From assembly GCA_040385245.1 (NCBI GenBank), contig JAZKHT010000008.1:310001-374000 (forward strand): DNA of 64,000 nt, given 5' to 3'. This document shows positions 43,103 to 53,539 of this stretch, one piece after another. A program made the translations under genes and the position numbers. The notes below the pieces were generated by a model. The model was not told the DNA's origin and ran no database searches. It saw only the letters and a list, made by a program, of their open reading frames with translations. Position 1 is the first letter of the stretch. Each line of letters begins with the position of its first letter. The stretch is from JAZKHT01 sp040385245 (GTDB lineage: Bacteria; Pseudomonadota; Alphaproteobacteria; Rhodobacterales; Rhodobacteraceae).

Positions 43103-44256
43103 TCCCCGCCGCCCGTCTGTCTGCGGCCATTGGCGTGCTGGACCGCATCCTTGCCGGTCAGCCCGCCGAACAGGCCCTGACGAACTGGGGCCGCGCCAAC
43201 CGCTACGCAGGTTCGGGCGACCGGACGGCCGTGCGCGATCTGGTGTTCGACGCCCTGCGCTGCAAACGGTCGTTCGCGCACTTTGGCGGGGGGATGACCG
43301 GGCGCGGTCTGATCCTTGGCGGGGTGCGGGCGGCAGGGCAGGATGAAGCGGCCCTGTTCACCGGGATCGGCCATGCGCCTGCCGCCCTTGCACCCGAAGA
43401 CGCAGCGCTGACCGCGCCGATGACGCGGGCCGAAGCGCTGGATATCCCCGATTGGCTGGAAGGCCCGCTTGCCGCCAGTCTGGACCGCGATCTTGACGCT
43501 GTCATGCTGGCGATGCGGTCCCGCGCGCCGGTGTTTCTGCGGGTCAACCTTGCAAAGCTGGACCGCCCGGGCGCCATCGCCGTACTGGCGGGCGAAGGGG
43601 TCGCGGCGCAGCCCCACCCACTTGCGACCTCTGCCTTGCAGGTCACGGACGGGGCGCGCAAAATTCAGACCACGTCCGCCTATCTGACGGGGTTGGTCGA
43701 ATTGCAGGACGCAGCCTCGCAGGCGGTGGTGGAGATGGTGCCACTGTCAGGGGGCATCCGCGTTCTGGACTATTGTGCCGGTGGCGGCGGCAAGACGCTG
43801 GCACTGGCCGCGCGCGCGTCGGTCGATCTGTTCGCCCATGACGCCGACCCCGGACGGATGCGCGATCTGCCCGCCCGCGCCGACCGTGCCGGGGTGCGGG
43901 TGAAGATCACGGAAAAGCCTGATGCCAAGGCCCCTTATGGCGTGATCCTGACGGATGTTCCCTGTTCGGGTTCCGGCAGCTGGCGGCGCGATCCGGCGGG
44001 GAAATGGGCGCTGACCCCGGTGCGTCTGGCCGATCTTGTGGCGGTGCAGAGCGGCATCCTTGACCGGGTTGCACCGATGGTGGCCCGTGGCGGGCATCTG
44101 GCCTATGTCACCTGTTCGCTGCTGCGGTCCGAAAACGGTGATCAGATCGACGCCTTTCTGTCCCGCCATTCCGGCTGGACCGAAACCGCCCGCCGCAGCT
44201 TTACCCCGCTTGACGGTGGCGATGGGTTCTTTTGCGCGATCCTGCGCCGGGAATAG
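43099..44256 (+). CDS. rsmB: RsmB/NOP-family 5-methylcytosine RNA methyltransferase
   Basis: A 385-residue SAM-dependent enzyme. SAM loop is VLDYCAGGGGKTLALAA; the two conserved Cys are in LTDVPCSGSGSWRRDP and YVTCSLLRSEN. The N-terminal 120 residues are a helical NusB-like region. Probable target is 16S rRNA C967, but tRNA targets are also known in this family. Overlaps the SDR stop by 4 bp. An 81-bp gap with a CtrA-like box separates it from cckA. Confidence 0.88.
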   Translation: MIPAARLSAAIGVLDRILAGQPAEQALTNWGRANRYAGSGDRTAVRDLVFDALRCKRSFAHFGGGMTGRGLILGGVRAAGQDEAALFTGIGHAPAALAPEDAALTAPMTRAEALDIPDWLEGPLAASLDRDLDAVMLAMRSRAPVFLRVNLAKLDRPGAIAVLAGEGVAAQPHPLATSALQVTDGARKIQTTSAYLTGLVELQDAASQAVVEMVPLSGGIRVLDYCAGGGGKTLALAARASVDLFAHDADPGRMRDLPARADRAGVRVKITEKPDAKAPYGVILTDVPCSGSGSWRRDPAGKWALTPVRLADLVAVQSGILDRVAPMVARGGHLAYVTCSLLRSENGDQIDAFLSRHSGWTETARRSFTPLDGGDGFFCAILRRE

Positions 44257-44297
44257 CCGCCCGCGTCAAAAGAGTTTAACCGATCTGCAAGGTTCAG

Positions 44298-44312
44298 TTA
44301 ACCATTGGTTAA
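44298..44312. promoter_or_regulatory. CtrA-type binding box upstream of cckA
   Basis: TTAA-N7-TTAA (TTAACCATTGGTTAA) is the full CtrA recognition pattern, here also a palindrome. It lies 26-40 bp before the cckA start, where it could control the kinase that sits at the top of the CckA-ChpT-CtrA relay. Confidence 0.55.
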
Positions 44313-44337
44313 GCTTTGCCACCGCAAGCTGAGTGTT

Positions 44338-46656
44338 ATGATTCGAGTGGGGTACGATTTGCGCGGCGAAGTCCATGAGCGCGGCTGGATAGCCGCCCTG
44401 TCCCGCACCCCGGTGCTGCACCCTTGGTATATGCTGTTGGCGGCTGTCCTTCTGGCGGGCTGCATTGCGCTGTTGACCAGCGGCGAGACGCGGCTTTTTG
44501 CACTGGTGGTCGGGGTGACGCTGTCCCTGACGGCGGTGATGCTGCGGGGCCTGACCTTTGGCGATGCCCTGCGCCTGCGTACGGTGGATGGGCGGTTGGC
44601 GCTGATCCTGTCCGGCGATCCGGCCCCGTCAATGATCACCGATGATGATGGGCGCATCCTGTATCGCAATCAGGCGGCCGCCGACCGGATGGCGGCGGCG
44701 GGCAGCACGCTGACGGCGGCGCTGGCCGGACATTTCGCCAATCCGGGGGCGGTGTTGCACCGCCTGCATGCGCGCGCGATGTCGCAGGGGGCCGCGCGCG
44801 AAGACCTTGTGTCGCGCGCGGGTCAGTTGCGGCTGACCGCGCTGCGTGTGGGCGGGCAGCGCTGCCTGTGGCGGCTTGAAGATTTCTCGGATCTGTCGCC
44901 CGCGCGGGGGGCCGAAACCCTGTCGCTGCCGATGCTGGTCGCCAACAGGGCAGGCGTGATCCTTTTCGCGAACGAGGCGATGCGGCGTCTGCTGGGCGAC
45001 CGGCCGAAACGTCTGGCGACGGTCTTTGGCGACACTCCCCTGAACCCCGGCGAAGAGATCGACCTGCGCACCGCCACCGGCACCACCCGCGCCATTCTGG
45101 CCGAAGTGCCGGGGTCTGGCGAACGGCGCGAGATTTACCTTTTGCCCGCGCCGCCCCGCACGGGGGCCGAGGCCAGCCCCACCGATTTCGAATATCTGCC
45201 GGTGCCGCTGATGCGCTTTGCCGCCGATGGCAGCCTGCGCGACGCCAATCAAGCCGCGCGCGATCTGACAGGGGTGGCTGCGGGCAGCGACCTTGCCGTG
45301 CATGACCTGTTCGAAGGGTTGGGGCGCCCTGTGGCCGACTGGCTGGCCGATGTCGCAAGTGGCCGCCTGCCGGGCGGGGCAGAGGTGCTGCGCCTGCGTC
45401 AGGGTGGCGACGAAAGCTATCTGCAAATCACCCTGCGCCGCGTGGTCGAACAGGGTCGCCCCGGTGTGCTGGCTGTCTTGCAGGACGCGACCGCGCTGAA
45501 AACCCTTGAGGCGCAGTTCGTCCAAAGCCAGAAGATGCAGGCCATCGGTCAGTTGGCGGGCGGAATTGCGCATGACTTCAATAACCTGCTGACCGCGATT
45601 TCCGGCCATTGCGATCTGTTGATGCTGCGCCATGACCGCGAAGACCCCGATTACGCCGATCTGGTGCAGGTGCATCAGAACGCCAATCGCGCGGCCAGTC
45701 TGGTGGGGCAGTTGCTGGCATTCTCGCGCAAGCAAACCCTTCAGCCGGAGCGGATTTTTCTGGAAGAGGCGTTGTCGGACCTGACCCATCTGCTGAACCG
45801 GTTGGTGGGGGAAAAGGTCAGCCTGCACCTGTCGCACGCGCCCGGTCTTGGCCCGATCCGCGCGGACCGGCGCAAGCTGGAGCAGGTGTTGCTGAACCTT
45901 GTGGTCAATGCCCGCGACGCCATGATCGAAGGCGGGACGATCCGCATCGGGACACAGGCGCTTGATCTGTCAGACGAGTTGTGCCGCGACCGGGCCGTCG
46001 TGCCGCCCGGGCATTATGCGCTGATCCGGGTCGAAGATACCGGCACCGGCATCCCGTCCGACCGGCTGCAAAAGATATTCGAACCGTTCTACACCACGAA
46101 ACGCGCGGGCGAGGGCACCGGTCTGGGCCTGTCGACCGCATATGGCATCGTCAAACAGTCGGGCGGGTTCATCTTTGTGGATTCCGTGGTGGGGCAGGGC
46201 AGTTGCTTCATGGTGCTGTTCCCCATCCACACCGCCCCACCCGAACCGGTTTTGCCCAAGCCTGCCCCCATCCGCATTGCCCCGCGTCAGGGCGAAGGTG
46301 TCGTTCTGCTGGTCGAGGACGAGGCGCCTGTGCGCGCCTTTGCCAGCCGCGCCCTGCGGATGCGCGGCTATACCGTGCTTGAGGCCGACAGCGCCGAGGC
46401 GGCCCTGACGCTGTTGCAGGACGCAAGCCTGCAGGTCGATGTCTTTGTGACCGATGTGGTCATGCCCGGTCTGGACGGCCCGACTTGGGTGAAAACCGCG
46501 ATGGAGACGCGCCCCGACGTGCGGGTGATCTTTGTCTCCGGCTACGCCGAGGATTGTCTGTCCGAAAGTCAGGCCCGCATGCCGAACTCGGTGTTCCTGC
46601 CGAAACCGTTCTCTCTGACCGATCTGACCGCCACCGTGCAGCGCCAGATGGGTTAG
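44338..46656 (+). CDS. cckA: Hybrid sensor histidine kinase CckA
   Basis: A 772-residue hybrid kinase at the top of the CckA-ChpT-CtrA relay, which in Rhodobacterales governs motility, gene transfer agents and division-related genes. Two membrane helices lie at about residues 30-70. PAS-like segments follow (ITDDDGRILYRNQAAAD; MLVANRAGVILFANEAM; LMRFAADGSLRDANQAARDL). The kinase core has the H-box GGIAHDFNNLLTAISGH, N-box NLVVNARDAM and G-boxes DTGTGIP and GEGTGLGLST. The C-terminal receiver (from VVLLVEDEAPVRA) has its phospho-Asp in FVTDVVMPG. ATG 44338 was preferred to TTG 44305. Confidence 0.92.
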   Translation: MIRVGYDLRGEVHERGWIAALSRTPVLHPWYMLLAAVLLAGCIALLTSGETRLFALVVGVTLSLTAVMLRGLTFGDALRLRTVDGRLALILSGDPAPSMITDDDGRILYRNQAAADRMAAAGSTLTAALAGHFANPGAVLHRLHARAMSQGAAREDLVSRAGQLRLTALRVGGQRCLWRLEDFSDLSPARGAETLSLPMLVANRAGVILFANEAMRRLLGDRPKRLATVFGDTPLNPGEEIDLRTATGTTRAILAEVPGSGERREIYLLPAPPRTGAEASPTDFEYLPVPLMRFAADGSLRDANQAARDLTGVAAGSDLAVHDLFEGLGRPVADWLADVASGRLPGGAEVLRLRQGGDESYLQITLRRVVEQGRPGVLAVLQDATALKTLEAQFVQSQKMQAIGQLAGGIAHDFNNLLTAISGHCDLLMLRHDREDPDYADLVQVHQNANRAASLVGQLLAFSRKQTLQPERIFLEEALSDLTHLLNRLVGEKVSLHLSHAPGLGPIRADRRKLEQVLLNLVVNARDAMIEGGTIRIGTQALDLSDELCRDRAVVPPGHYALIRVEDTGTGIPSDRLQKIFEPFYTTKRAGEGTGLGLSTAYGIVKQSGGFIFVDSVVGQGSCFMVLFPIHTAPPEPVLPKPAPIRIAPRQGEGVVLLVEDEAPVRAFASRALRMRGYTVLEADSAEAALTLLQDASLQVDVFVTDVVMPGLDGPTWVKTAMETRPDVRVIFVSGYAEDCLSESQARMPNSVFLPKPFSLTDLTATVQRQMG

Positions 46657-47246
46657 TGCCGCAGCGTGTCGTACAGGGCGAAGTCGGCGGCGGCGGCCTT
46701 GCGCAACAGCGCCTCGGTCTTTGGCTGCAATTCCATCGGGGCCGTGGGCGATACGTTCAGGCGCGGCAGGATGATCTCGCATCCCAGCCGGTCCTCAAGA
46801 AAGTCGATGAAGGTTTCGATCTCTTCATAGCGGAACAGGCGGTCCAGCCCCTTGTCGTTCTTGGGTGCAAGGAACCGCGCCTGCGACCCGACGGCGGCGA
46901 AGTCCGGCTGCGGATCGGCGCACCAGCCTTGCACAAAGTCATCAAAGCTGACGCCGCGCGTGCTGCGGGCGGGGTCGGTCAGATCGTCGCGCTGCCGATA
47001 GCGATACCAGCTGCCCAGCCAATCGCGCGGCTCTCGCATCAGGGCGACGACGGTGAAGGGGTGGCCCGACGCCACCTCCAGATAGGGGCCGATGAAGCGG
47101 TGATAGCGCTGCACCGTCGTGTGCTTCAACAGCGGCGGGCGCTGGATCGACACCGCCGCCATCGAGTCGAGCGCGGATTCGATCGCGGTAGAGCCGGTCT
47201 TGGGCGTGGCCAAGATCGCAAGTCGTTGTTCCCAGAATACCAGCAT
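46653..47246 (-). CDS. Sulfotransferase-like protein
   Basis: A 197-residue P-loop-like protein. ILATPKTGSTAIESAL matches the 5'-phosphosulfate-binding loop of the PAPS-dependent sulfotransferases, and VVALMREPRDWLGSWYRYR matches the second (3'-phosphate) motif. Related rhodobacterial proteins are sometimes labelled gamma-glutamyl kinase, which the motifs do not support. Acceptor unknown. ATG 47246 was chosen at the start of family-like sequence. It is convergent with cckA (4-bp overlap) and divergent from recA. Confidence 0.7.
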   Translation of the reverse strand: MLVFWEQRLAILATPKTGSTAIESALDSMAAVSIQRPPLLKHTTVQRYHRFIGPYLEVASGHPFTVVALMREPRDWLGSWYRYRQRDDLTDPARSTRGVSFDDFVQGWCADPQPDFAAVGSQARFLAPKNDKGLDRLFRYEEIETFIDFLEDRLGCEIILPRLNVSPTAPMELQPKTEALLRKAAAADFALYDTLRH

Positions 47247-47351
47247 CGCACACCTTCGGTTTCGCGCGTTGCTTCTACACAAGGTGGTGGGCGTAAACCA
47301 TCCCTTAACCGATCCATGAAATTCTGCCTTTGTCGATAATTCGATTGAAAT

Positions 47352-47393
47352 GTTCCTGATTTGTGCTCATAAGGAAAAGAACACTTGGGGAAC
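47352..47393. promoter_or_regulatory. SOS box (LexA site) upstream of recA
   Basis: GAACACTTGGGGAAC (47379-47393) is an exact match to the alphaproteobacterial SOS motif GAAC-N7-GAAC. A second, one-mismatch site GTTC-N7-GTGC lies at 47352-47366. Position 50-90 bp before recA is right for LexA control. Confidence 0.75.
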
Positions 47394-47443
47394 AAGCGCA
47401 ACGATTGCCGCGGGCATGCGGCTATGGAATAAGGGTGGCTGAC

Positions 47444-48517
<1,074 letters not shown>

Positions 48518-48540
48518 CCCCGTCCGGGGCCGGGATATGG

Positions 48541-48571
48541 GGGCCGCGGGCAATCGCCCGCGGCCCTTTTT
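48541..48571 (+). terminator. Rho-independent terminator of recA
   Basis: Perfect 11-bp stem (48541-48551 with 48556-48566), AATC loop, then TTTTT. It lies 24 bp after the recA stop and before alaS. Confidence 0.9.
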
Positions 48572-48664
48572 CATTGCGGCTTGCGGCGGCGGTGGACAGG
48601 CCAGCCAAGCGGGGCTAAACGGGGGTCAAACTTGGACTTCCGCCTGTGAAAGGGCCTTTGAAGC

Positions 48665-51322
48665 ATGGCGTCGCTGAACGATATCCGATCAACCTTCCTC
48701 GATTTCTTTGCGCGCAACGACCACAAGGTCGTGGACAGCAGCCCCTTGGTGCCGCGCAACGATCCGACGCTGATGTTCGCCAATTCCGGCATGGTGCAGT
48801 TCAAGAACTGCTTCACCGGGGTCGAGACGCGGGATTACAAGCGCGCCACCACAGCGCAGAAATGTGTGCGCGCGGGCGGCAAGCACAACGATCTGGACAA
48901 CGTGGGCTATACCGCGCGCCACCACACCTTTTTCGAGATGCTGGGCAATTTCAGTTTTGGCGATTATTTCAAGGATCAGGCCATCGCCTATGCTTGGGAA
49001 TTGCTGACGAAAGACTTCGGTCTGGACAAGTCCAAGCTGTGCGTGACCGTCTATCACACCGATGACGAGGCGGCTGCGATCTGGAAAAAGGTCGCGGGTT
49101 TCAGCGATGACAAGATCATCCGCATCGCGACAGATGACAATTTCTGGCGCATGGGTCCGACCGGCCCCTGCGGCCCCTGCACCGAGATTTTCTATGACCA
49201 CGGCGACCACATCTGGGGTGGCCCGCCCGGCAGCGCGGACGAAGACGGCGACCGGTTCATCGAGATCTGGAACAACGTCTTCATGCAGAACGAACAGTTC
49301 GCGGATGGCACGATGCGCCCCCTGGACATGCAATCGATCGACACCGGCATGGGGCTGGAACGGATCGGTGCCCTGTTGCAGGGCAAGCACGACAATTATG
49401 ACACCGACCTGATGCGCAGCCTGATCGAGGCGTCGGCACATGCCACCAGCACCGATCCCGACGGCCCCGGCAAGACCAGCCACCGCGTGATCGCCGACCA
49501 CCTGCGGTCCACCAGTTTTCTGATTGCCGACGGCGTGATGCCGTCGAACGAAGGGCGCGGCTATGTGCTGCGCCGGATCATGCGCCGCGCGATGCGGCAC
49601 GCCCATATGCTGGGCGCGCAAGACCCGGTGATGCACAAGCTGGTGACGGCACTGGTGCGGCAGATGGGCGGGGCCTATCCCGAGTTGGGCCGGGCGCAAT
49701 CCTTGATCGAAGAAATGCTGCGGTCGGAAGAAACCCGGTTCAAGCAGACGTTGGACCGCGGGCTGAAGCTGCTGGATGACGAGGTGTCGCGCCTGCCGCA
49801 GGGGGCCGATCTGCCAGGGGCTGCGGCGTTCAAGCTGTATGACACCTACGGCTTTCCGCTGGATCTGACGCAGGACGCGCTGCGCGAACAGGGCCGCGCG
49901 GTCGATGTCGCGGGCTTTGATCACGCGATGGAGGAACAGCGCACCAAGGCGCGCGCCGCCTGGTCCGGCACGGGCGAGGCGAAAGATGCCGTGATCTGGT
50001 ACGAACTGGCCGAGGCGCATGGCGTCACGGAATTTCTGGGCTATGACACCGAAACCGCCGAAGGGGTGATCCACGCCCTTGTGCGCGACGGGGCGGTGAT
50101 CGGGGCTGCGGAGACCGGCACGACCGTGCAGATCGTGGTGAACCAGACGCCGTTTTACGCGGAATCGGGAGGGCAGGTCGGCGATGCGGGCTTTATCCGC
50201 ACCGATACCGGCACGGCGCAGGTGACCGATACCAAGAAGTCGGCGGGCGTTTTCATCCACATCGCGCAAGTGACAGACGGCACGATCCTGCGTGGCCAAC
50301 CCGCCAAGCTGGAAGTGTCGCACAGCCGCCGGGGGGCCATCCGCGCCAACCATTCCGCCACCCACCTTCTGCACGAGGCGCTGCGTCTGGCGCTTGGGAA
50401 TCACGTCGCCCAGCGCGGCAGTCTGAACGCGACGGACAGGTTGCGCTTTGACTTCAGCCACACCGCGGCCCTGTCGCCCGCCGATCTGGCTGGGGTCGAG
50501 GCCGAGGTGAACGGCTACATCCGGCAGAATTCCCCGGTCGAAACCCGGATCATGACGCCCGACGATGCGCGCGCCCTTGGGGCGCAGGCGTTGTTCGGTG
50601 AAAAATACGGCGACGAGGTGCGCGTCGTGTCGATGGGCCTGCTGGACGGGTCGGGCAAAGGCGCTGATGGGCGCACCTACAGCCTTGAATTGTGCGGCGG
50701 CACCCATGTCGCGCGCACGGGTGACATCGGGGCCTTTGTGCTGCTGGGTGATTCCGCCTCCAGCGCCGGGGTGCGGCGGATCGAGGCGCTGACCGGGCAG
50801 GCGGCGCTGGACCATTTGCGCGCACAGGATGCCCGGCTGGCCGACATTGCGGCGGTGCTGAAAGCGCCCACGTTCGAGGTGGTGGACCGCGTCAAGGCGC
50901 TGTTTGACGAACGCCGCGCCTTGCAGAACGAAGTGGCGCAACTGCGCCGCGATCTGGCGATGGGCGGCGGTGGTGCGGCGGGCCCCGAGGCGCAGATGGT
51001 GAACGGCGTCAAGTTTTTGGCGCAGGTCCTGACCGGCGTGTCGGGCAAGGATCTGCCCGCGCTGATCGACAGCATGAAAGACCGGATCGGGTCGGGCGCT
51101 GTGCTGCTGATTGCCGATACCGGGGGCAAGCCTGCGGTTGCGGCGGGGGTGACGGCCGATCTGACCGGTACGTTGTCTGCCGTGACGCTGGTCAAGGCCG
51201 CGGCCGAGGCGATGGGTGGCAAAGGCGGCGGTGGCCGCCCCGACATGGCGCAGGCGGGCGGTGCGGACATCGCTCTGGCCGATGCCGCAATCAAGGCGGC
51301 GATGGCCGCGATGGGGGCCTGA
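48665..51322 (+). CDS. alaS: Alanyl-tRNA synthetase
   Basis: Charges tRNA-Ala and edits mischarged Ser/Gly. The 885 residues contain the class II core (FLDFFARNDHKVVDSSPLVPRNDPTLMFANSGM; KCVRAGGKHNDLDNVG), the editing-domain zinc site HSATHLLHEAL and ELCGGTHVARTGDIG, and the C-terminal oligomerisation domain (VNGVKFLAQVLTGVSGKDLP). It is preceded by the recA terminator, so it has its own promoter. A DUF1330 gene starts 1 bp after its stop. Confidence 0.97.
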   Translation: MASLNDIRSTFLDFFARNDHKVVDSSPLVPRNDPTLMFANSGMVQFKNCFTGVETRDYKRATTAQKCVRAGGKHNDLDNVGYTARHHTFFEMLGNFSFGDYFKDQAIAYAWELLTKDFGLDKSKLCVTVYHTDDEAAAIWKKVAGFSDDKIIRIATDDNFWRMGPTGPCGPCTEIFYDHGDHIWGGPPGSADEDGDRFIEIWNNVFMQNEQFADGTMRPLDMQSIDTGMGLERIGALLQGKHDNYDTDLMRSLIEASAHATSTDPDGPGKTSHRVIADHLRSTSFLIADGVMPSNEGRGYVLRRIMRRAMRHAHMLGAQDPVMHKLVTALVRQMGGAYPELGRAQSLIEEMLRSEETRFKQTLDRGLKLLDDEVSRLPQGADLPGAAAFKLYDTYGFPLDLTQDALREQGRAVDVAGFDHAMEEQRTKARAAWSGTGEAKDAVIWYELAEAHGVTEFLGYDTETAEGVIHALVRDGAVIGAAETGTTVQIVVNQTPFYAESGGQVGDAGFIRTDTGTAQVTDTKKSAGVFIHIAQVTDGTILRGQPAKLEVSHSRRGAIRANHSATHLLHEALRLALGNHVAQRGSLNATDRLRFDFSHTAALSPADLAGVEAEVNGYIRQNSPVETRIMTPDDARALGAQALFGEKYGDEVRVVSMGLLDGSGKGADGRTYSLELCGGTHVARTGDIGAFVLLGDSASSAGVRRIEALTGQAALDHLRAQDARLADIAAVLKAPTFEVVDRVKALFDERRALQNEVAQLRRDLAMGGGGAAGPEAQMVNGVKFLAQVLTGVSGKDLPALIDSMKDRIGSGAVLLIADTGGKPAVAAGVTADLTGTLSAVTLVKAAAEAMGGKGGGGRPDMAQAGGADIALADAAIKAAMAAMGA

Positions 51323-51323
51323 C

Positions 51324-51614
51324 ATGCCGACAGCACTGTGGATTGCCCATGTGCATGTGACCGACGCCGATGCTTACGGCCGCTATGCGGCGGGCGCCGG
51401 CCCGGCCATTGCCGCGCATGGCGGCGTGTTTCTGGCCCGTGGCGGGCGCTATGTGCAACTGGAAGGCAACGACCGCGCCCGCAACGTTGTGGCGCGGTTC
51501 CCCAGCCTTGAGGCGGCAGTGGCCTGCTACAACAGCGCCGAGTATCAGGCGGCGCTGGCCCATGCCAAGGGCGCATCGGTCCGTGATCTGATGGTGGTCG
51601 AGGAAGTCGGCTAA
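51324..51614 (+). CDS. DUF1330 family protein
   Basis: A 96-residue ferredoxin-like-fold protein of the DUF1330 family: WIAHVHVTDADAYGRYAAGAGPAIAAHGGVFLARGG, then LVR-like VARFPSLEAAVACYNSAEYQAAL. Function unknown. It is translated right after alaS and probably shares its transcript. ATG 51324 was chosen since upstream in-frame residues overlap alaS. Confidence 0.85.
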   Translation: MPTALWIAHVHVTDADAYGRYAAGAGPAIAAHGGVFLARGGRYVQLEGNDRARNVVARFPSLEAAVACYNSAEYQAALAHAKGASVRDLMVVEEVG

Positions 51615-51727
51615 GGCGGATTTGATCGAAAAACCGCACACAGGCCGGGATAGCCTGTGCTAAAGTCACGCAAAAGAAACGTGCGAGGCAGAGCCGTGAC
51701 CTTTACCCAACCCCTTGGGGCCCGCTG

Positions 51728-52522
51728 ATGTGCCGTTGGGCCGCCTATACCGGAACGCCGATCTTTCTGGATGAGATCATCAGCCGCCCTGGTCATTCCC
51801 TTATCCATCAAAGCCATTGCGCCACCCAGTGCCACAGTGCCATCAACGCTGATGGGTTCGGGGTCGCGTGGTATGGCGAACGGGCGGAACCGGGGCTTTA
51901 CCGCGACGTGATGCCCGCGTGGTCCGACCCGAACCTGCGCAGCCTGACAGCGCAGGTGAAATCGGGCCTGTTTCTGGCGCATGTGCGCGCGTCAACCGGG
52001 ACGGCGACCAGCCGGAACAACTGCCACCCCTTTACGGTGGGGCAGTGGTCCTTCATGCACAACGGGCAGGTCGGGGGCTATGACAGCTTTCGCCGTGATG
52101 CCGACATGCTGATCCCGGACGATCTTTATGCCCACCGCAAAGGGGCCACCGACAGCGAGGCGCTGTTTCTGATCGCCTTGGCCGAAGGTCTGGATGCCGA
52201 TCCGGCAGGGGCTTTGGCCCGCGCGGCACAGCACCTGATCGGGTTAAGCCGGGCAAAGGGGTGCGGGCCGCACCTGCGGCTGACGGCGGCGCTGTCGGAT
52301 GGCCAGCGGCTTTATGCGCTGCGCTATGCCACCGACGATCACGCGCCGACGCTGTATCACCGCTGGTCCGACACACGCGGAGGGCGGGCCGTGGTGTCCG
52401 AACCCTTGGAAACCGGCGAGGATGACTGGCAAGAGGTGCCGCCGGGGTCGTTCTGCACCTTTGACGGCGACCGCGTCGATATCCGCCCGTTTCAGCCCGA
52501 ACCTGCCCGTCTGGTCGCCTGA
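51728..52522 (+). CDS. Class II glutamine amidotransferase-like protein
   Basis: A 264-residue Ntn-hydrolase. After removal of Met1, Cys2 is the nucleophile (MCRWAAYTG). Further class II marks are INADGFGVAWYG, FLAHVRASTGTATSRNNCHPF and FMHNGQVGGYDSF with the NG pair. It resembles GATase_4/EgtC-like proteins; acceptor unknown, no ergothioneine genes nearby. ATG 51728 overlaps the stop of a possible 10-codon ORF (GTG 51696) by TGATG, which may couple its translation. Confidence 0.83.
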   Translation: MCRWAAYTGTPIFLDEIISRPGHSLIHQSHCATQCHSAINADGFGVAWYGERAEPGLYRDVMPAWSDPNLRSLTAQVKSGLFLAHVRASTGTATSRNNCHPFTVGQWSFMHNGQVGGYDSFRRDADMLIPDDLYAHRKGATDSEALFLIALAEGLDADPAGALARAAQHLIGLSRAKGCGPHLRLTAALSDGQRLYALRYATDDHAPTLYHRWSDTRGGRAVVSEPLETGEDDWQEVPPGSFCTFDGDRVDIRPFQPEPARLVA

Positions 52523-52657
52523 TCCATCCGGTAACGCCTCACGCTCAGTCTCTGGTTGACTAAACCCGGTCGATCCGCAATCCTGCACCCGTCCATCCGG
52601 ATCGGATGGCCAGTTGCGTTTAAGCGGTTCCCCTGTCCCTGATGCGGAGAGAACCGG

Positions 52658-53539
52658 ATGACAACGCCCTTCCCCGACTGGAACGATTTTCGCGACATCC
52701 TGCTGATCGCGGAGGCGGGCACCCTGTCTGCCGCTGCGCGCAATGCGGGGGTCAGCCAATCCACCATGTCGCGCCGCCTGTCCGCGATCGAGGCGGGGGG
52801 ACAACCTGTGTTTCTGCGCGACGAAAGCGGCCGGTTGACCCCCAACCAGCGCGGGGCCGAGATTGTGGCGGCAGCCCGCGACATGGCCGCAATCCATGCC
52901 CGTGCGGCGGCGCGCCTGACCGATGCGCCCGCGCCGTTGCGGATTGTCGCGTCATCCGTCACGGCAAAGCTGTTTCTGGAGGCGAGCCTGCCGAATTGGG
53001 CCGCGCGCGCCGATACCCCCGCGACCGTCAGCCTGATCGACGATCTGGTGGCGCTGGACCCGCGAAGCCATGACATTCTGGTGGCCCCGATGGATGCCGT
53101 GCCCGAACGCAGCGCCGGGCAATGTCTGGGGGTGATGGAATGGGGGCTGTTTGCCAGCCACGCCTATCTGGCCGACCATCCGCACGACCGCCGTCTTGCC
53201 GGTCTGCCGGGGCATAGGGTGATCCGCGCGTCAGGTGCCTTGGCGACGACGCGGGCGTTTCGCTGGCTGGCGGAAAAGGGCGGATCGGTCGCAATGCTGT
53301 CGGCGAACCCGGTTGCGATGCAAGAGGCCTGCGCCAGCGGGGCAGGGATCGCCCTTCTGCCCGACGCGCTGGCCGAAGCTGACAGCCGTCTGCGCCGTCT
53401 GGATGCGCCCGTCTGCGCCCCGACAGAAGTGTGGATGATCGCCGATGCGGATCAGGCGACGCATCCGCGCATTGCAGGATTTTTGCGTTGGGCGCGCGGC
53501 CAGTTCCGCAGCGCGCCCCCCCGGCAAAGGGCGGGTTAG
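52658..53539 (+). CDS. LysR-family transcriptional regulator
   Basis: A 293-residue LTTR with helix-turn-helix FRDILLIAEAGTLSAAARNAGVSQSTMSRRLSAIE and a two-lobed effector domain. The usual LexE-type F at the helix end reads GGQPVFLRDESG. The target is unknown; the neighbouring class II amidotransferase is upstream on the same strand and typA is convergent (4-bp overlap). The 135 bp in front hold no clear operator. Confidence 0.85.
   Translation: MTTPFPDWNDFRDILLIAEAGTLSAAARNAGVSQSTMSRRLSAIEAGGQPVFLRDESGRLTPNQRGAEIVAAARDMAAIHARAAARLTDAPAPLRIVASSVTAKLFLEASLPNWAARADTPATVSLIDDLVALDPRSHDILVAPMDAVPERSAGQCLGVMEWGLFASHAYLADHPHDRRLAGLPGHRVIRASGALATTRAFRWLAEKGGSVAMLSANPVAMQEACASGAGIALLPDALAEADSRLRRLDAPVCAPTEVWMIADADQATHPRIAGFLRWARGQFRSAPPRQRAG

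Noticed and set aside
44268..44282. Second CtrA-like half-site TTAACC before cckA
   Set aside because: The second half reads GCAA rather than TTAA, so it is not a full box.
48689..51325. 878-codon minus-strand frame
   Set aside because: Shadow of alaS: His/Arg/Gly-rich composition with no domain, typical of antisense frames in high-GC DNA.
51639..51659. Hairpin CACAGGC/GCCTGTG after the DUF1330 gene
   Set aside because: No U-run and a short stem; not convincing as a terminator.
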